A stretch of 58,068 nt of DNA. Origin: Nonomuraea cypriaca (GTDB taxonomy: Bacteria; Actinomycetota; Actinomycetes; Streptosporangiales; Streptosporangiaceae). Positions 50,127 through 58,068 of the stretch are shown in pieces. The notes under the pieces are model-generated. The model had not been told where the DNA came from. It was given only the letters and a program-made list of their open reading frames with translations, and made no database searches. The position numbers and the translations under genes are program-made. Position 1 is the first letter of the stretch, and each line of letters opens with the position of its first letter. The stretch lies in the NCBI RefSeq assembly GCF_015645445.1, contig NZ_JADOGI010000045.1, positions 1 to 58,068 on the forward strand, in the 5' to 3' direction.

Positions 50127-52049
50127 TCAGAAGAACTGGAACTCGGTCTCGGGCTGCGGCAGCTCGACCCGGTCCGGTCCGTGGAACTTGACCTTGTCCT
50201 TCGGTACGTCGGTCAGCGGCGTGCCGAGCACGAACGGCACGACGACGCTGCTCTTGGTCAGGTCGACGGTCACGTCGGCGCCGGTGCCCGACTCGTCGGT
50301 GTAGGTCGAGTCGGTGCCGGCGATGACGAGCCCGATCCTGTGGCCCTTCTTGAACGTGTAGTCCTGCGGCAGCGTCAGCCACTTGACCTTGCCGTACTTG
50401 CCCGCGGGCAGGGGTGCGGACTGGCTGAGCGAGTCGCGGTTCTGCACGTCGATCCAGCCGCGGGCGACGATCTCCAGCGGGCGGGTGGCCACGTTCGTGA
50501 CGACCTTGCGGTAGCAGGCGTCGTCGGCGGCCGTGCTCTCGCCGTGGCAGTCCTCCTCGGCGAGCGTGGTGATGCCCTGGCCGCGGCGCCAGTCGACGCG
50601 GGTGGCCTCGCCGAAGTCGACGAGCAGGGCGGTCAGGTTGGCGGTGGGCTTGTCCAGCTTGACCCGCAGGTCCGCGGTGGGCGTGCCGGACAGGCGCAGG
50701 TCGAGCGGGAGCGCGCCCGTGGTGAACGCCACCCGTCCCGGGTTCGCCGTTCCGACGTCGGCCGTCATCTCGTTCTCGCTCATGGCGGTGTCGGTGAAGG
50801 AGGCGGTGCTGTTCCTGGCGGCCGGCAGGAGCCCGAGCGAGCCGTCGGGCGCGGGGCGCAGCGACGCCTTCGCCGCGAACGGCGCCGGCCAGTCGCGCTG
50901 GGTGATCCACTGCGCCGGGCCGATCTCGACGTCGGCGCGCGGCTCCCGCGTGATGCCGTTGCGCACGCCGTGCAGCCAGTAGTCGAACCAGCGGTGGAGC
51001 GTGTCCACCCAGAGCGCTCTGCGGCCCTCGAAGTCGAACGGGTCCACGTGCTGGGTCTGGCCGACCCAGATCTTGCGCGGCACGTTCCTGTCGGCCAGGG
51101 CCTTCCACCAGGCGGAGAAGTTGTCGGGCTTGACGTTGAGGTCGTTGACCGTGTGGACGACGAAGACGCTGGCCCGGACCTTGGAGGCGTCGCCCAGCAG
51201 GCCGTCGATGTAGTCGCGTTCCTGCCAGAACGCGTTGTAGTCGCCGGTGTCGTCGCCGTCCTCGGCGTCCATCTTGTCGCGCACCTGCTGGCACTTGGCG
51301 TCCGGGTCGGTGTCGACGCCGTTCGCCAGCCAGGAGGCGTAGTCGTAGTTGTAGACGACGCCGTTCGAGCGCTGGTATTTGTACCAGGAGCTGATCGCCG
51401 AGATCGGGACGATCGTCTCCAGGCCCTTCACGCCGGTCGCCGCGACGGCGTTGGCGAGGGTGCCGTCGTACGACTTGCCGATCATGGCGGACTTGCCCGT
51501 CGTCCAGTCGGCCACGGCCGGGGTGCCGTCGGCCCTGGTGGCCTTGGCGCGGCCGTTCAGCCAGTCGATGACGGCCTTGCCGCCCAGCACGTCGGCCGGG
51601 CCGCCGATGTCGGGGCAGCCGTCTGATCTGGTGGTACCGAGCATGTCGACGTTCAGCACGGCGTAGCCACGCGGGACGAAGTAGTTGTCATAGAACAGCG
51701 GGAATTTCACGACATTTCCGGCGGCGTCATAGACCTTCCGCTCGGACTCGTTGCCGCGGCCCGAGTTGTCGTAGTACGGGCTCTCGTCGATGACCACCGG
51801 CACCTTGAGCCCGGGGCCGGACTCCTTGGGCCTGATGATGTCCACGCGTACCTTGTCAAGGTTGCCGTCCAGGTCGCTGTCGACGGTCGACTCGACGTAC
51901 ACGTGCTCGCGGATGGCGTCCGCGTAGGAGAAGACCGGCTGCGTACGGCCGTTCTCGACGGTGATCGTGGGTTCGGCGGCCGCCTGGGCCGGGGTCGCGA
52001 TCGCGAGGGTGAGTGCGACGGCGATGAGGGCCGGGCGTAATTGTGACAC
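50127..52049 (-). CDS. Secreted Xaa-Pro dipeptidyl-peptidase (CocE/NonD superfamily)
   Basis: The 640-residue protein starts at GTG 52049 behind GGAGG and has a signal peptide (SQLRPALIAVALTLAIATPA, Ala-rich cleavage site). The alpha/beta hydrolase domain has the nucleophile elbow GKSYDG, a probable acid in VVHTVNDLNVKPDN, and the His in VGQTQHVDPFD. The C-terminal jelly-roll typical of X-Pro dipeptidyl-peptidases follows (LRVKLDKPTANLTALLVDFG and YTFKKGHRIGLVIAGTDS). Such enzymes release Xaa-Pro dipeptides from peptide N-termini outside the cell. Confidence 0.92.
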   Translation of the reverse strand: MSQLRPALIAVALTLAIATPAQAAAEPTITVENGRTQPVFSYADAIREHVYVESTVDSDLDGNLDKVRVDIIRPKESGPGLKVPVVIDESPYYDNSGRGNESERKVYDAAGNVVKFPLFYDNYFVPRGYAVLNVDMLGTTRSDGCPDIGGPADVLGGKAVIDWLNGRAKATRADGTPAVADWTTGKSAMIGKSYDGTLANAVAATGVKGLETIVPISAISSWYKYQRSNGVVYNYDYASWLANGVDTDPDAKCQQVRDKMDAEDGDDTGDYNAFWQERDYIDGLLGDASKVRASVFVVHTVNDLNVKPDNFSAWWKALADRNVPRKIWVGQTQHVDPFDFEGRRALWVDTLHRWFDYWLHGVRNGITREPRADVEIGPAQWITQRDWPAPFAAKASLRPAPDGSLGLLPAARNSTASFTDTAMSENEMTADVGTANPGRVAFTTGALPLDLRLSGTPTADLRVKLDKPTANLTALLVDFGEATRVDWRRGQGITTLAEEDCHGESTAADDACYRKVVTNVATRPLEIVARGWIDVQNRDSLSQSAPLPAGKYGKVKWLTLPQDYTFKKGHRIGLVIAGTDSTYTDESGTGADVTVDLTKSSVVVPFVLGTPLTDVPKDKVKFHGPDRVELPQPETEFQFF

Positions 52050-52132
52050 GCGTGACCTCCGTGAAAATTGACCAAATCCCCCGCAATCTCTCATCCGGGC
52101 CGGAAACTGGCAAGATCCCAGCGCGTCGTCGC

Positions 52133-54364
52133 TCACCCGGCTCGCAGGGCGTCGGCGGTGACGGTGCTGTCCAGGTGGGCGACCGGGCCCTGGTAGAGGA
52201 TCTGGCCGCCGTGCCTGCCCGGCCCGGGGCCGAGGTCGATGACCCAGTCGGCGTGCCGGATGACGTCGAGGTTGTGTTCGATGACGACGACGGTGTGGCC
52301 TTGGTCGACGAGCTGGTCGAGGATCCTGAGCAGGGTGGCGATGTCGCGCAGGTGCAGACCTGTGGTGGGCTCGTCGAGGACGTAGAGAGTCGGCTCGGCG
52401 GTGTCGCGCAGCTCCTTGGCGATCTTGACTCGCTGGCATTCACCGCCGGACAGCGTCGTCAACGGCTGGCCGAGGCGGAGATAGCCGAGTCCGACCTGGT
52501 CGAGGTGCCGTAGCGCCGTGCGGATCGTACGGTCGGGCAGCAGCCGGATGGCGTCGCTGATCGTCAGGTCGCCGACGTCGGCGATCGACAGGCCGTTGAC
52601 CCGGTGGCGGAGCACCTCGGCGGCGAACCGCCGGCCCTGGCAGGTCTCGCAGACGGTCTCCTGGCCGTCCATGAAGGCGAGGTCGGTGTAGATGACGCCC
52701 AAACCCTTGCAGTCGGGGCAGGCGCCGTCGGAATTGGCGCTGAAGAAACCGGCGGGCATGCCGCTGTGCTTGGCGAAGAGCCTGCGGATCGGCGCCGCGA
52801 TGGCGCTGTAGGTGATGGGGGTGGAGCGGCGGTTGGTGCTGACCGGCCGCTGGTCGATCACGACCGCGCCCCGCTGGGTGACCAGTTCGCTCGCGAGGCT
52901 GGACTTGCCCGACCCCGCCACGCCGGTGAGGACGGTGAGGACTTCTGCGGGGATGTCGACGGTCAGGTTCCTGAGGTTGTTGCGGGTGGCGTCGACCACC
53001 GTGATCGCACCGGTGGCCGCCCGAGGTTCCGTGGTGATCGGGGGCTGCGTGGCGAGGGCGGTGGAGGTCGCCGTTCGCGCTGTCCTGAGTTCGTCGAAGG
53101 TGCCTTGGAAGACCAGTTCGCCGCCGTCCGCGCCGGCGTCGGGCCCGATCTCGACGATGTGGTCGGCGATGGCCATGACCGCGGGGTCGTGCTCGACGAC
53201 GAGGATGGTGTTGCCCTGGTCGCGGAGCTGCCGCAGCAGGGTGATCATCGACTTGATGTCGTGCGGGTGGAGGCCGACGGTGGGTTCGTCGAAGACGTAG
53301 AGCATCTCGATGAGGCTGCTGCCGAGGTGCTTGACGGTCTTGATCCGCTGCGACTCCCCGCCGGACAGGCTGGTGGTGGCGCGGCCGAGGTGGAGATAAC
53401 CGAGGCCGATCGTGACCATGGCCGCGAGCCGGTCTCTGAGTGCTGCCGTGACAGGCGCGACAGCCGGGTCGCTCACCCGCCCGACGAGGCCGGCGAGCTC
53501 GGTGATCTCCATGCGGGCCATTTCGCCGATGGTGTGCCCGAGCACGGTGGCGCTTCTGCTCGCCTCGTTGAGCCGGTCGCCGCGGCAGTCATGGCAGGTC
53601 TCGGAGCGGGTGAACCTGGCGATCGTCTCCTGCTTGCGATCGGAGAGGTCGTCGGAGGTGTGCAGGTAGATCCGTTCGAAGCGCCGCACGATGCCCTCGT
53701 AGTCCGCGGGGGGCCTGGTGCTCAGGCGTGCGGCGTGTTCACCGCCGTGGAGCAGGGCCGCGCGTTCCTCCTCGGTCCAGTCCCTGAGCGGGGTGTCCGC
53801 GTCGAAGCTGCCGATGCCGGCGTACAGGGAGTACCAGTAGCCGCCGTTGCCGAACCCGGGAAGCACGATCGCCCCCTCGGCGAGCGACTTGTCCAGGTCG
53901 AGAAACCGGTCGACGGCGCTCACCACGACCTCGCCCAGCCCGGAGCAGGCCGGGCACATGCCGGCCGGGTCGTTGAACGAGAAGTGGTTCGACTCGCCCA
54001 CATGCGGCGAGCCGATGCGAGAGAACAGCAGCCGCAGATAGGCCCAGGTGTCGGTGATGGTGCCGACGGTGGATCGGGCGTTCCCGCCGATTCTGCGCTG
54101 ATCGATCACCACCACCGGCGACAGTCCCGTGATCTCGTCTGCCTCAGGGCGATGCCACTTCGGCAGTCGGTTACGGGTGAAGGGCGGAAATGTCTCGTTC
54201 AGTTGGTGCCCGGCCTCCGCCGCGATCGTGTCGAACACGAGTGAGGACTTCCCCGACCCCGACACGCCCGCGAACACGACCAACCGGCCGCGAGGAATGT
54301 CCACGTCGACGGACTTCAGGTTGTTGGTACGGGCACCCCGGATGCGGATCGTTCGCGTCTGCAT
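52133..54364 (-). CDS. UvrA-like tandem ABC ATPase (excinuclease/drug-resistance type)
   Basis: The 743-residue protein has two ABC ATPase halves in UvrA order. Walker A sequences are GVSGSGKSSL and GVAGSGKSSL; signatures are LSGGESQRIK and LSGGECQRVK; Walker B sequences are YVFDEPTVGLHP and YVLDEPTTGLHL. Zinc-finger Cys pairs are CPACSGLG, CHDCRGD, CPDCKGLG and CETCQGRR. It is about 200 residues shorter than housekeeping UvrA and lacks the full UvrB-binding insert, matching class II/III UvrA paralogues such as DrrC, linked to resistance to DNA-binding drugs. It is divergent from a WYL regulator 62 bp away. Confidence 0.92.
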   Translation of the reverse strand: MQTRTIRIRGARTNNLKSVDVDIPRGRLVVFAGVSGSGKSSLVFDTIAAEAGHQLNETFPPFTRNRLPKWHRPEADEITGLSPVVVIDQRRIGGNARSTVGTITDTWAYLRLLFSRIGSPHVGESNHFSFNDPAGMCPACSGLGEVVVSAVDRFLDLDKSLAEGAIVLPGFGNGGYWYSLYAGIGSFDADTPLRDWTEEERAALLHGGEHAARLSTRPPADYEGIVRRFERIYLHTSDDLSDRKQETIARFTRSETCHDCRGDRLNEASRSATVLGHTIGEMARMEITELAGLVGRVSDPAVAPVTAALRDRLAAMVTIGLGYLHLGRATTSLSGGESQRIKTVKHLGSSLIEMLYVFDEPTVGLHPHDIKSMITLLRQLRDQGNTILVVEHDPAVMAIADHIVEIGPDAGADGGELVFQGTFDELRTARTATSTALATQPPITTEPRAATGAITVVDATRNNLRNLTVDIPAEVLTVLTGVAGSGKSSLASELVTQRGAVVIDQRPVSTNRRSTPITYSAIAAPIRRLFAKHSGMPAGFFSANSDGACPDCKGLGVIYTDLAFMDGQETVCETCQGRRFAAEVLRHRVNGLSIADVGDLTISDAIRLLPDRTIRTALRHLDQVGLGYLRLGQPLTTLSGGECQRVKIAKELRDTAEPTLYVLDEPTTGLHLRDIATLLRILDQLVDQGHTVVVIEHNLDVIRHADWVIDLGPGPGRHGGQILYQGPVAHLDSTVTADALRAG

Positions 54365-54426
54365 GCCGGTGAGGCTATGAAGAGATGTGGCCGGAAAGTG
54401 ACCGCGACTTCGGTCAGACTGGATGC

Positions 54427-55380
54427 ATGGCGGACGTCACCCAACGCATCCTCGCCCTGCTCACCACCCTTCAGTCCGGGCGGGCGTTCAGCGGCGACGA
54501 GCTCGCCACGCGGCTCGACGTCAGTCCCCGGACCCTGCGCCGCGACATCGACCGCCTCCGCGGCTACGGCTACCCCGTCCAGACCCAGCCGGGCCCAGGC
54601 GGCCACTACCGGCTCACCGCGGGCAACGCCATGCCACCGCTGGTGCTCGACGACGACGAGGCGATCGCGACCCTCCTCGGGCTGGCCGCCCTCGCCGCCA
54701 TCGGCAGCGCCACCGAGGGCAGCGTGGACGAGGCCGCCACCCGCGCGTACGGCAAGGTCGACCAATACCTGCCGAAGCGCCTCAGGCACCGCGCCGCCCA
54801 CCTCCGCGCGAGCCTGGAAACCAGCACGTCACCCGCCCCGAGCACCAGCGCCGGCGACCTGTCCGCCCTGGCCGGCGCCATCGAGCGCCGCCTGATCGTC
54901 ACCTTCGACTACAGCGGCAGGGACGGCCGGGCCTCCTCCCGCCGCGTCGAGCCCCACCGCCAGATCCACCATCTCCAGCGGTGGTACCTCCTCGCCTGGG
55001 ACACCGGCAAGGACGACTGGCGCCTCTTCCGTATCGACCGGATCGCCGATCTCCAGCCGTCGACCAGCACCTACACGCCCAGGCCGTTGCCCGCGGACAC
55101 CGCCGTGGACTATCTCCGGCAAGGGATCAACAAGAACCGCGACCGCGTCGTACTCACCGTGGACGCGCCCCTCCCCGCGGTCGCCGACGCACTCAACTAC
55201 CAGGACGCCGAACTCATGGCACTGGACGAGCGCCGGACCAAGGTCGTCCTGATGCTCGACACCTGGGAATGGCTGCTCCTGAGCCTCGCCTTCATGAACG
55301 CCGACTTCACCATCCACGAACCAGCCGGCTTCCGGGCCGCCTGCCGGGCCTTCGGCGCCCGCCTCCTCGACTGCGAGTGA
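54427..55380 (+). CDS. WYL-domain (YafY-type) transcriptional regulator
   Basis: The 317-residue protein has an N-terminal HTH_11/DeoR-type winged helix (TQRILALLTTLQSGRAFSGD, then ELATRLDVSPRTLRRDIDRL) and a glycine-rich wing GYPVQTQPGPGGHYRL. The WYL domain follows: RRVEPHRQIHHLQRWYLLAW contains the W-Y-L triad, and DWRLFRIDRIADLQP the downstream Arg motif that binds nucleic acid or nucleotide ligands. ATG 54427 is used; another ATG lies 4 bases upstream out of frame. It is divergent from the UvrA-like gene. WYL regulators often answer DNA damage, so control of that neighbour is plausible. Confidence 0.9.
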   Translation: MADVTQRILALLTTLQSGRAFSGDELATRLDVSPRTLRRDIDRLRGYGYPVQTQPGPGGHYRLTAGNAMPPLVLDDDEAIATLLGLAALAAIGSATEGSVDEAATRAYGKVDQYLPKRLRHRAAHLRASLETSTSPAPSTSAGDLSALAGAIERRLIVTFDYSGRDGRASSRRVEPHRQIHHLQRWYLLAWDTGKDDWRLFRIDRIADLQPSTSTYTPRPLPADTAVDYLRQGINKNRDRVVLTVDAPLPAVADALNYQDAELMALDERRTKVVLMLDTWEWLLLSLAFMNADFTIHEPAGFRAACRAFGARLLDCE

Positions 55381-55462
55381 TCGACGCACCGGTGCCCACG
55401 GCCGGGAGGGCGTAGCCGCAGCGTCTAGGCTGGAGATCCGTCAGCCGATTGGGAGAAGGCGC

Positions 55463-56122
55463 ATGCGAAACGTCGCTCGGACCTCGCTCGTGGACGCCGC
55501 CATCGACGAGCTGCGCCAGGAGATCGCCCGCGGGGTCTGGCCGGTCGGCACCAAGATCCCGTCGGAGAGCCAGCTCGCGCAGAGCCTGGGCATGAGCCGC
55601 CTGTCCGTACGCGAGGCGGTCCGCGTGCTCGCCCACGCCGGCCTGTTGCAGACCAGGCAGGGCGACGGCACGTACGTCACCGCCACCGACGAGTCCAAGG
55701 TCGCGCTGCGCCGCCGCCTCGACACGGCCGCCGCGATGGACATCATCGACGTACGCCGTGGGCTCGACCTCGTGGCCGCCCGGCTGGCGGCGGGCAGGCG
55801 TACCGACGAGGACCTGACCGCGATGCGCCAGACCCTGGCCCGGAGGGACGCGGCCGGGCGGGCCGGCGACCTCGACGGGTTCGCGGACGCGGACGTGGAC
55901 TTCCACGTGCTCGTGGCGGACGCCGCGCACAACGCGCTGCTCGCGGACCTCTACCGGAGCATGAGCGACGCGCTGCGCGACAGCGTCAGGGACCAGGAGC
56001 AGGCGGCGCTGGATCCGGACGCCTCCCACGAGGACCTGCTGCGGGCGATCGAGGCCGGCGACCCCGCCCGGGCGATCGCCGTCTCGGTCGGCATCCTCGA
56101 CCAGCAGGAACGCCACCTGTGA
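55463..56122 (+). CDS. FadR-type GntR family transcriptional regulator
   Basis: The 219-residue protein has a GntR winged helix (AAIDELRQEIARGVWPVGTK, then IPSESQLAQSLGMSRLSVRE and VLAHAGLLQTRQGDGTYVT) and an all-helical FCD ligand domain (DFHVLVADAAHNALLADLYR contains the conserved metal-binding Asp and His; ending AGDPARAIAVSVGILDQQ). Such proteins repress catabolic or transport genes until a carboxylic acid binds. The ATG follows GGGAGAAGG. A TAGGCT -10-like box lies at 55426-55431. No obvious target is adjacent, since the next gene encodes a membrane protein. Confidence 0.92.
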   Translation: MRNVARTSLVDAAIDELRQEIARGVWPVGTKIPSESQLAQSLGMSRLSVREAVRVLAHAGLLQTRQGDGTYVTATDESKVALRRRLDTAAAMDIIDVRRGLDLVAARLAAGRRTDEDLTAMRQTLARRDAAGRAGDLDGFADADVDFHVLVADAAHNALLADLYRSMSDALRDSVRDQEQAALDPDASHEDLLRAIEAGDPARAIAVSVGILDQQERHL

Positions 56123-56258
56123 CGCTCCCGTGACCCCACCCCCCGGACGGCGTGGGTGGCTTTCGTTACGACAGGGCCGCGGGTTTCCTGATTCCCAGAC
56201 AAAGTGGGATTCGTGGGGCAAGGTCGGGAGCGCCCCCGACTTTCGCGAGGTTCGTTTC

Positions 56259-58068
56259 ATGGACTGGCCGAACTGTCCCGACTGCGGCGCCGCCCTTTCC
56301 GCCGTGGTCGACGCCTGCCCCGAGTGTCGTCTGCTCCTTCACGGCCCCGCCGCCGACGCCTACCTCGCCGTCGCGGTCACCCTCGCACGGGTGGAGGAGC
56401 ACCGTGCCGAGCTGGTGCGGCGTCGTGACGAAGCCCTCGCCGGCATGCGCAGGGCCGGCACGGCACTCACCACCGCGCCTGCCACGGACGCCACGCGTGC
56501 CAGGGACGCCGTGTCGGTGGGAGGCTCCGTGACGGACTCCGTGGGCGGCCTCGTGGCCGAGGCCGGCGGCACGCGGCCGGTGGCGGACACCGGCCCGGTC
56601 GAGAGCGACGGGCCGATCGCCAGGGTCCGGCGCGGGCGGAGGACTGGGCGGGATTTGTCGCATCGGGCGGTGCAGAATCTGTTGCTGCTGCTCGGCGGGC
56701 TGCTGCTGTCGATCGCGGCGGTGGTGTTCACGCTGGTGAGCTGGCAGGTGCCGACGTTGCGGGCGCTCATCCTGAGCGTGTTCACGCTGGGGGTGCTGGC
56801 CGCGCCCTGGCTGCTCGTACGCCGGCGGCTGGTCGCGACGGCCGAGACCGTGGCGCTGATCGGGCTCGTCCTGATCCCGCTGGACGGCGTCGCGATCGCG
56901 CAGATCTTCGACAGCGCCGGCCCGAGCACCGATCCCGAGCTGAATCCGATGTGGGGATGGTCGCTGAGCGCCGCCGCGCTGGCCGTGGCGTGGGCGGCGT
57001 ACTCGTGGGCGGCTCCGCTGCGCCTCCCCGCGGCGGTCGCGATCGTGCTGGCCCAGGCACCCCTGCCGCTGGCCGGGCTGGCCCTGTTGGGCGGATCCCC
57101 GTCCGGCTTCTCCTGGATGGCCGCGGGCCTACTCGCCACGGCCGCCTTCGACCTGGCCCTGTGGCAGGCTGCCCGCCGGGCGAGGGCCGCGATCGAATAC
57201 GTGACCACGGCCGTGGCCGGCGCGCTCGCCTGGGTGCTGGGCACGAGCCTGACCGCCTTGCTGGCGGTCTCGGAGGCCGACGCCGACCACCTCGGCTCCG
57301 TCCCGCTGGTGTCGCCGTTCGTCGTGGCCGGGCTCCTGGCCGCCGCCTCCGTGATCGCGATGTGGTGGGCGGGCTCGACGCGGGCGCCGGCGGCGCGCCT
57401 GCTGATCGCCGCCTGCTCGGGCCTGGCCGCCATCGGAGCCGTCTGCGCCGTGCCCGCGTCGGTCGTGCCCGTCTCCTGGCAGGCCGCCGTCTTCGCGGTC
57501 ACCGCGTGCCTGCTCCTCGCCGCCACGCTCAAGCTCCCGGTACGACTCCGCGACGGCCTGCGTACCGGCGGCGTACTCACGCTGGCCGCGGCGGCGAGTT
57601 GGAAGGCGCCCGGTGTGGCCGAGGTCGCGTTCGCCCCGTTGTCCTGGCTCGCGGACATCTGGCGGGACGTCACCGGTCCCGCCTCCGGCCTGCTGAGCCC
57701 GGCCGTCGTCCCGTGGGGCGACACGGCGGCCACTCCGGTGGTGATGTCGGCCGTGGCGGCAGGCCTGGCGCTGGTGCCACGCGGCGCCCCGGGTGAGCTG
57801 TGGACGGGCCCGCTCCGGCGTACGCTCTGCCTGGTCTTCGCCTCGCTGGCGGTGCTCACGACGCCGGTGGCGACGGGCATGCCGTACGAGGTGGCGCTGG
57901 CCGTGCTCGTCGCCCTCGCCTGCGCGCTCCTCCTGGGCCGGCCCAGAACCGCGCCCCACCCCGGGACCGCGCCGCGCCCCGATACCGTCCCTAGCCCTTC
58001 CGAGAACGCCCCCAGCTCTCCCGAGAACGCACGTCCGCTCAGGGCGGATCTCCTTACCCGGGTGGGGC
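56259..58068 (+). CDS. SCO7613-like zinc-ribbon membrane protein (3' truncated by window end)
   Basis: The frame opens at ATG 56259 and is still open at the window edge (about 603 codons). It begins WPNCPDCGAALSAVVDACPE C, a zinc ribbon with Cys at residues 6, 9, 20 and 23. A coiled acidic/basic segment (VTLARVEEHRAELVRRRDEA) follows, then at least a dozen transmembrane helices (RAVQNLLLLLGGLLLSIAAV, VPTLRALILSVFTLGVLAAP and others). The layout matches the large actinobacterial proteins known as SCO7613 C-terminal-domain proteins, of unknown function. The start has no strong ribosome site, but the upstream region is non-coding. The C-terminus is missing. Confidence 0.8.
   Translation, partial: MDWPNCPDCGAALSAVVDACPECRLLLHGPAADAYLAVAVTLARVEEHRAELVRRRDEALAGMRRAGTALTTAPATDATRARDAVSVGGSVTDSVGGLVAEAGGTRPVADTGPVESDGPIARVRRGRRTGRDLSHRAVQNLLLLLGGLLLSIAAVVFTLVSWQVPTLRALILSVFTLGVLAAPWLLVRRRLVATAETVALIGLVLIPLDGVAIAQIFDSAGPSTDPELNPMWGWSLSAAALAVAWAAYSWAAPLRLPAAVAIVLAQAPLPLAGLALLGGSPSGFSWMAAGLLATAAFDLALWQAARRARAAIEYVTTAVAGALAWVLGTSLTALLAVSEADADHLGSVPLVSPFVVAGLLAAASVIAMWWAGSTRAPAARLLIAACSGLAAIGAVCAVPASVVPVSWQAAVFAVTACLLLAATLKLPVRLRDGLRTGGVLTLAAAASWKAPGVAEVAFAPLSWLADIWRDVTGPASGLLSPAVVPWGDTAATPVVMSAVAAGLALVPRGAPGELWTGPLRRTLCLVFASLAVLTTPVATGMPYEVALAVLVALACALLLGRPRTAPHPGTAPRPDTVPSPSENAPSSPENARPLRADLLTRVG

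Overview
The window is GC-rich (about 70 percent by eye), densely coding chromosome from a filamentous actinomycete. Evidence for this is the strong G/C third-position bias, the frequent GTG and TTG starts, the near-leaderless genes, and the families present: Scr1-type XRE/DUF5753 and DUF574 proteins, a PAC2 protein, polyphosphate glucokinase, a bacterial terpene synthase, a PucR regulator, WYL and FadR regulators, a TIGR03118 protein and an SCO7613-like membrane protein. The style fits Streptosporangiaceae (Nonomuraea-like), but that placement is inference. No rRNA, tRNA, CRISPR array, insertion sequence, integrase or phage gene was seen, and there is no gene-free stretch longer than about 300 bases.

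Layout. 0.1-4.3 kb: a CopD-type membrane protein, a convergent unknown membrane protein, a methyltransferase, a hotdog thioesterase broken by an internal deletion, and a SnoaL-like protein behind a perfect palindrome. 4.4-8.3 kb: a 1000-residue protein that appears to place an alpha/beta hydrolase outside the membrane and an ABC ATPase inside, coupled to its ABC-2 permease. 8.3-10.8 kb: glpF-glpK. 10.9-14.8 kb: GNAT, methyltransferase and aromatic-type FAD monooxygenase, with a TetR regulator and three matching operators that explain their control. 14.8-18.6 kb: a 41-residue protein, a STAND-type ATPase with helical repeats, a class I terpene synthase and an ankyrin protein. 18.7-25.8 kb: PAC2, Gfo/Idh/MocA, tyrosine phosphatase, a two-TM protein, a secreted M6-like metalloprotease and a divergent PucR regulator. 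25.9-30.5 kb: a degenerate amidohydrolase, MarR with a divergent ABC exporter, and an MFS/hemerythrin deletion chimera. 30.5-41.0 kb: DUF5709-like, HAD, large catalase, Uma2, HrpA helicase, polyphosphate glucokinase, a TIGR03118 secreted protein and a second HAD. 41.1-44.3 kb: DUF4253, a DUF574 methyltransferase and an XRE/DUF5753 regulator with two HTH domains. 44.5-48.1 kb: a tightly coupled six-ORF operon ending in a maleate-isomerase-like enzyme and an FAD monooxygenase. 48.2-58.1 kb: an ECF-sigma/zinc-finger/TM fusion, a secreted Xaa-Pro peptidase, a UvrA-like ATPase with a divergent WYL regulator, a FadR regulator and a truncated SCO7613-like membrane protein.

Two themes cut across the genes. 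First, several genes have their 3' end, often including the stop codon, copied in tandem just downstream (1.2, 9.9, 27.0, 33.6 and 38.3 kb), or have in-frame repeats running up to the stop (48.0 kb). Second, two genes carry clean deletion scars (3.5 and 30.1 kb). Both suggest local slippage or short-repeat recombination. The hydrolase-ABC fusion and the 44.5-48.1 kb operon are the best candidates for poorly described biology.
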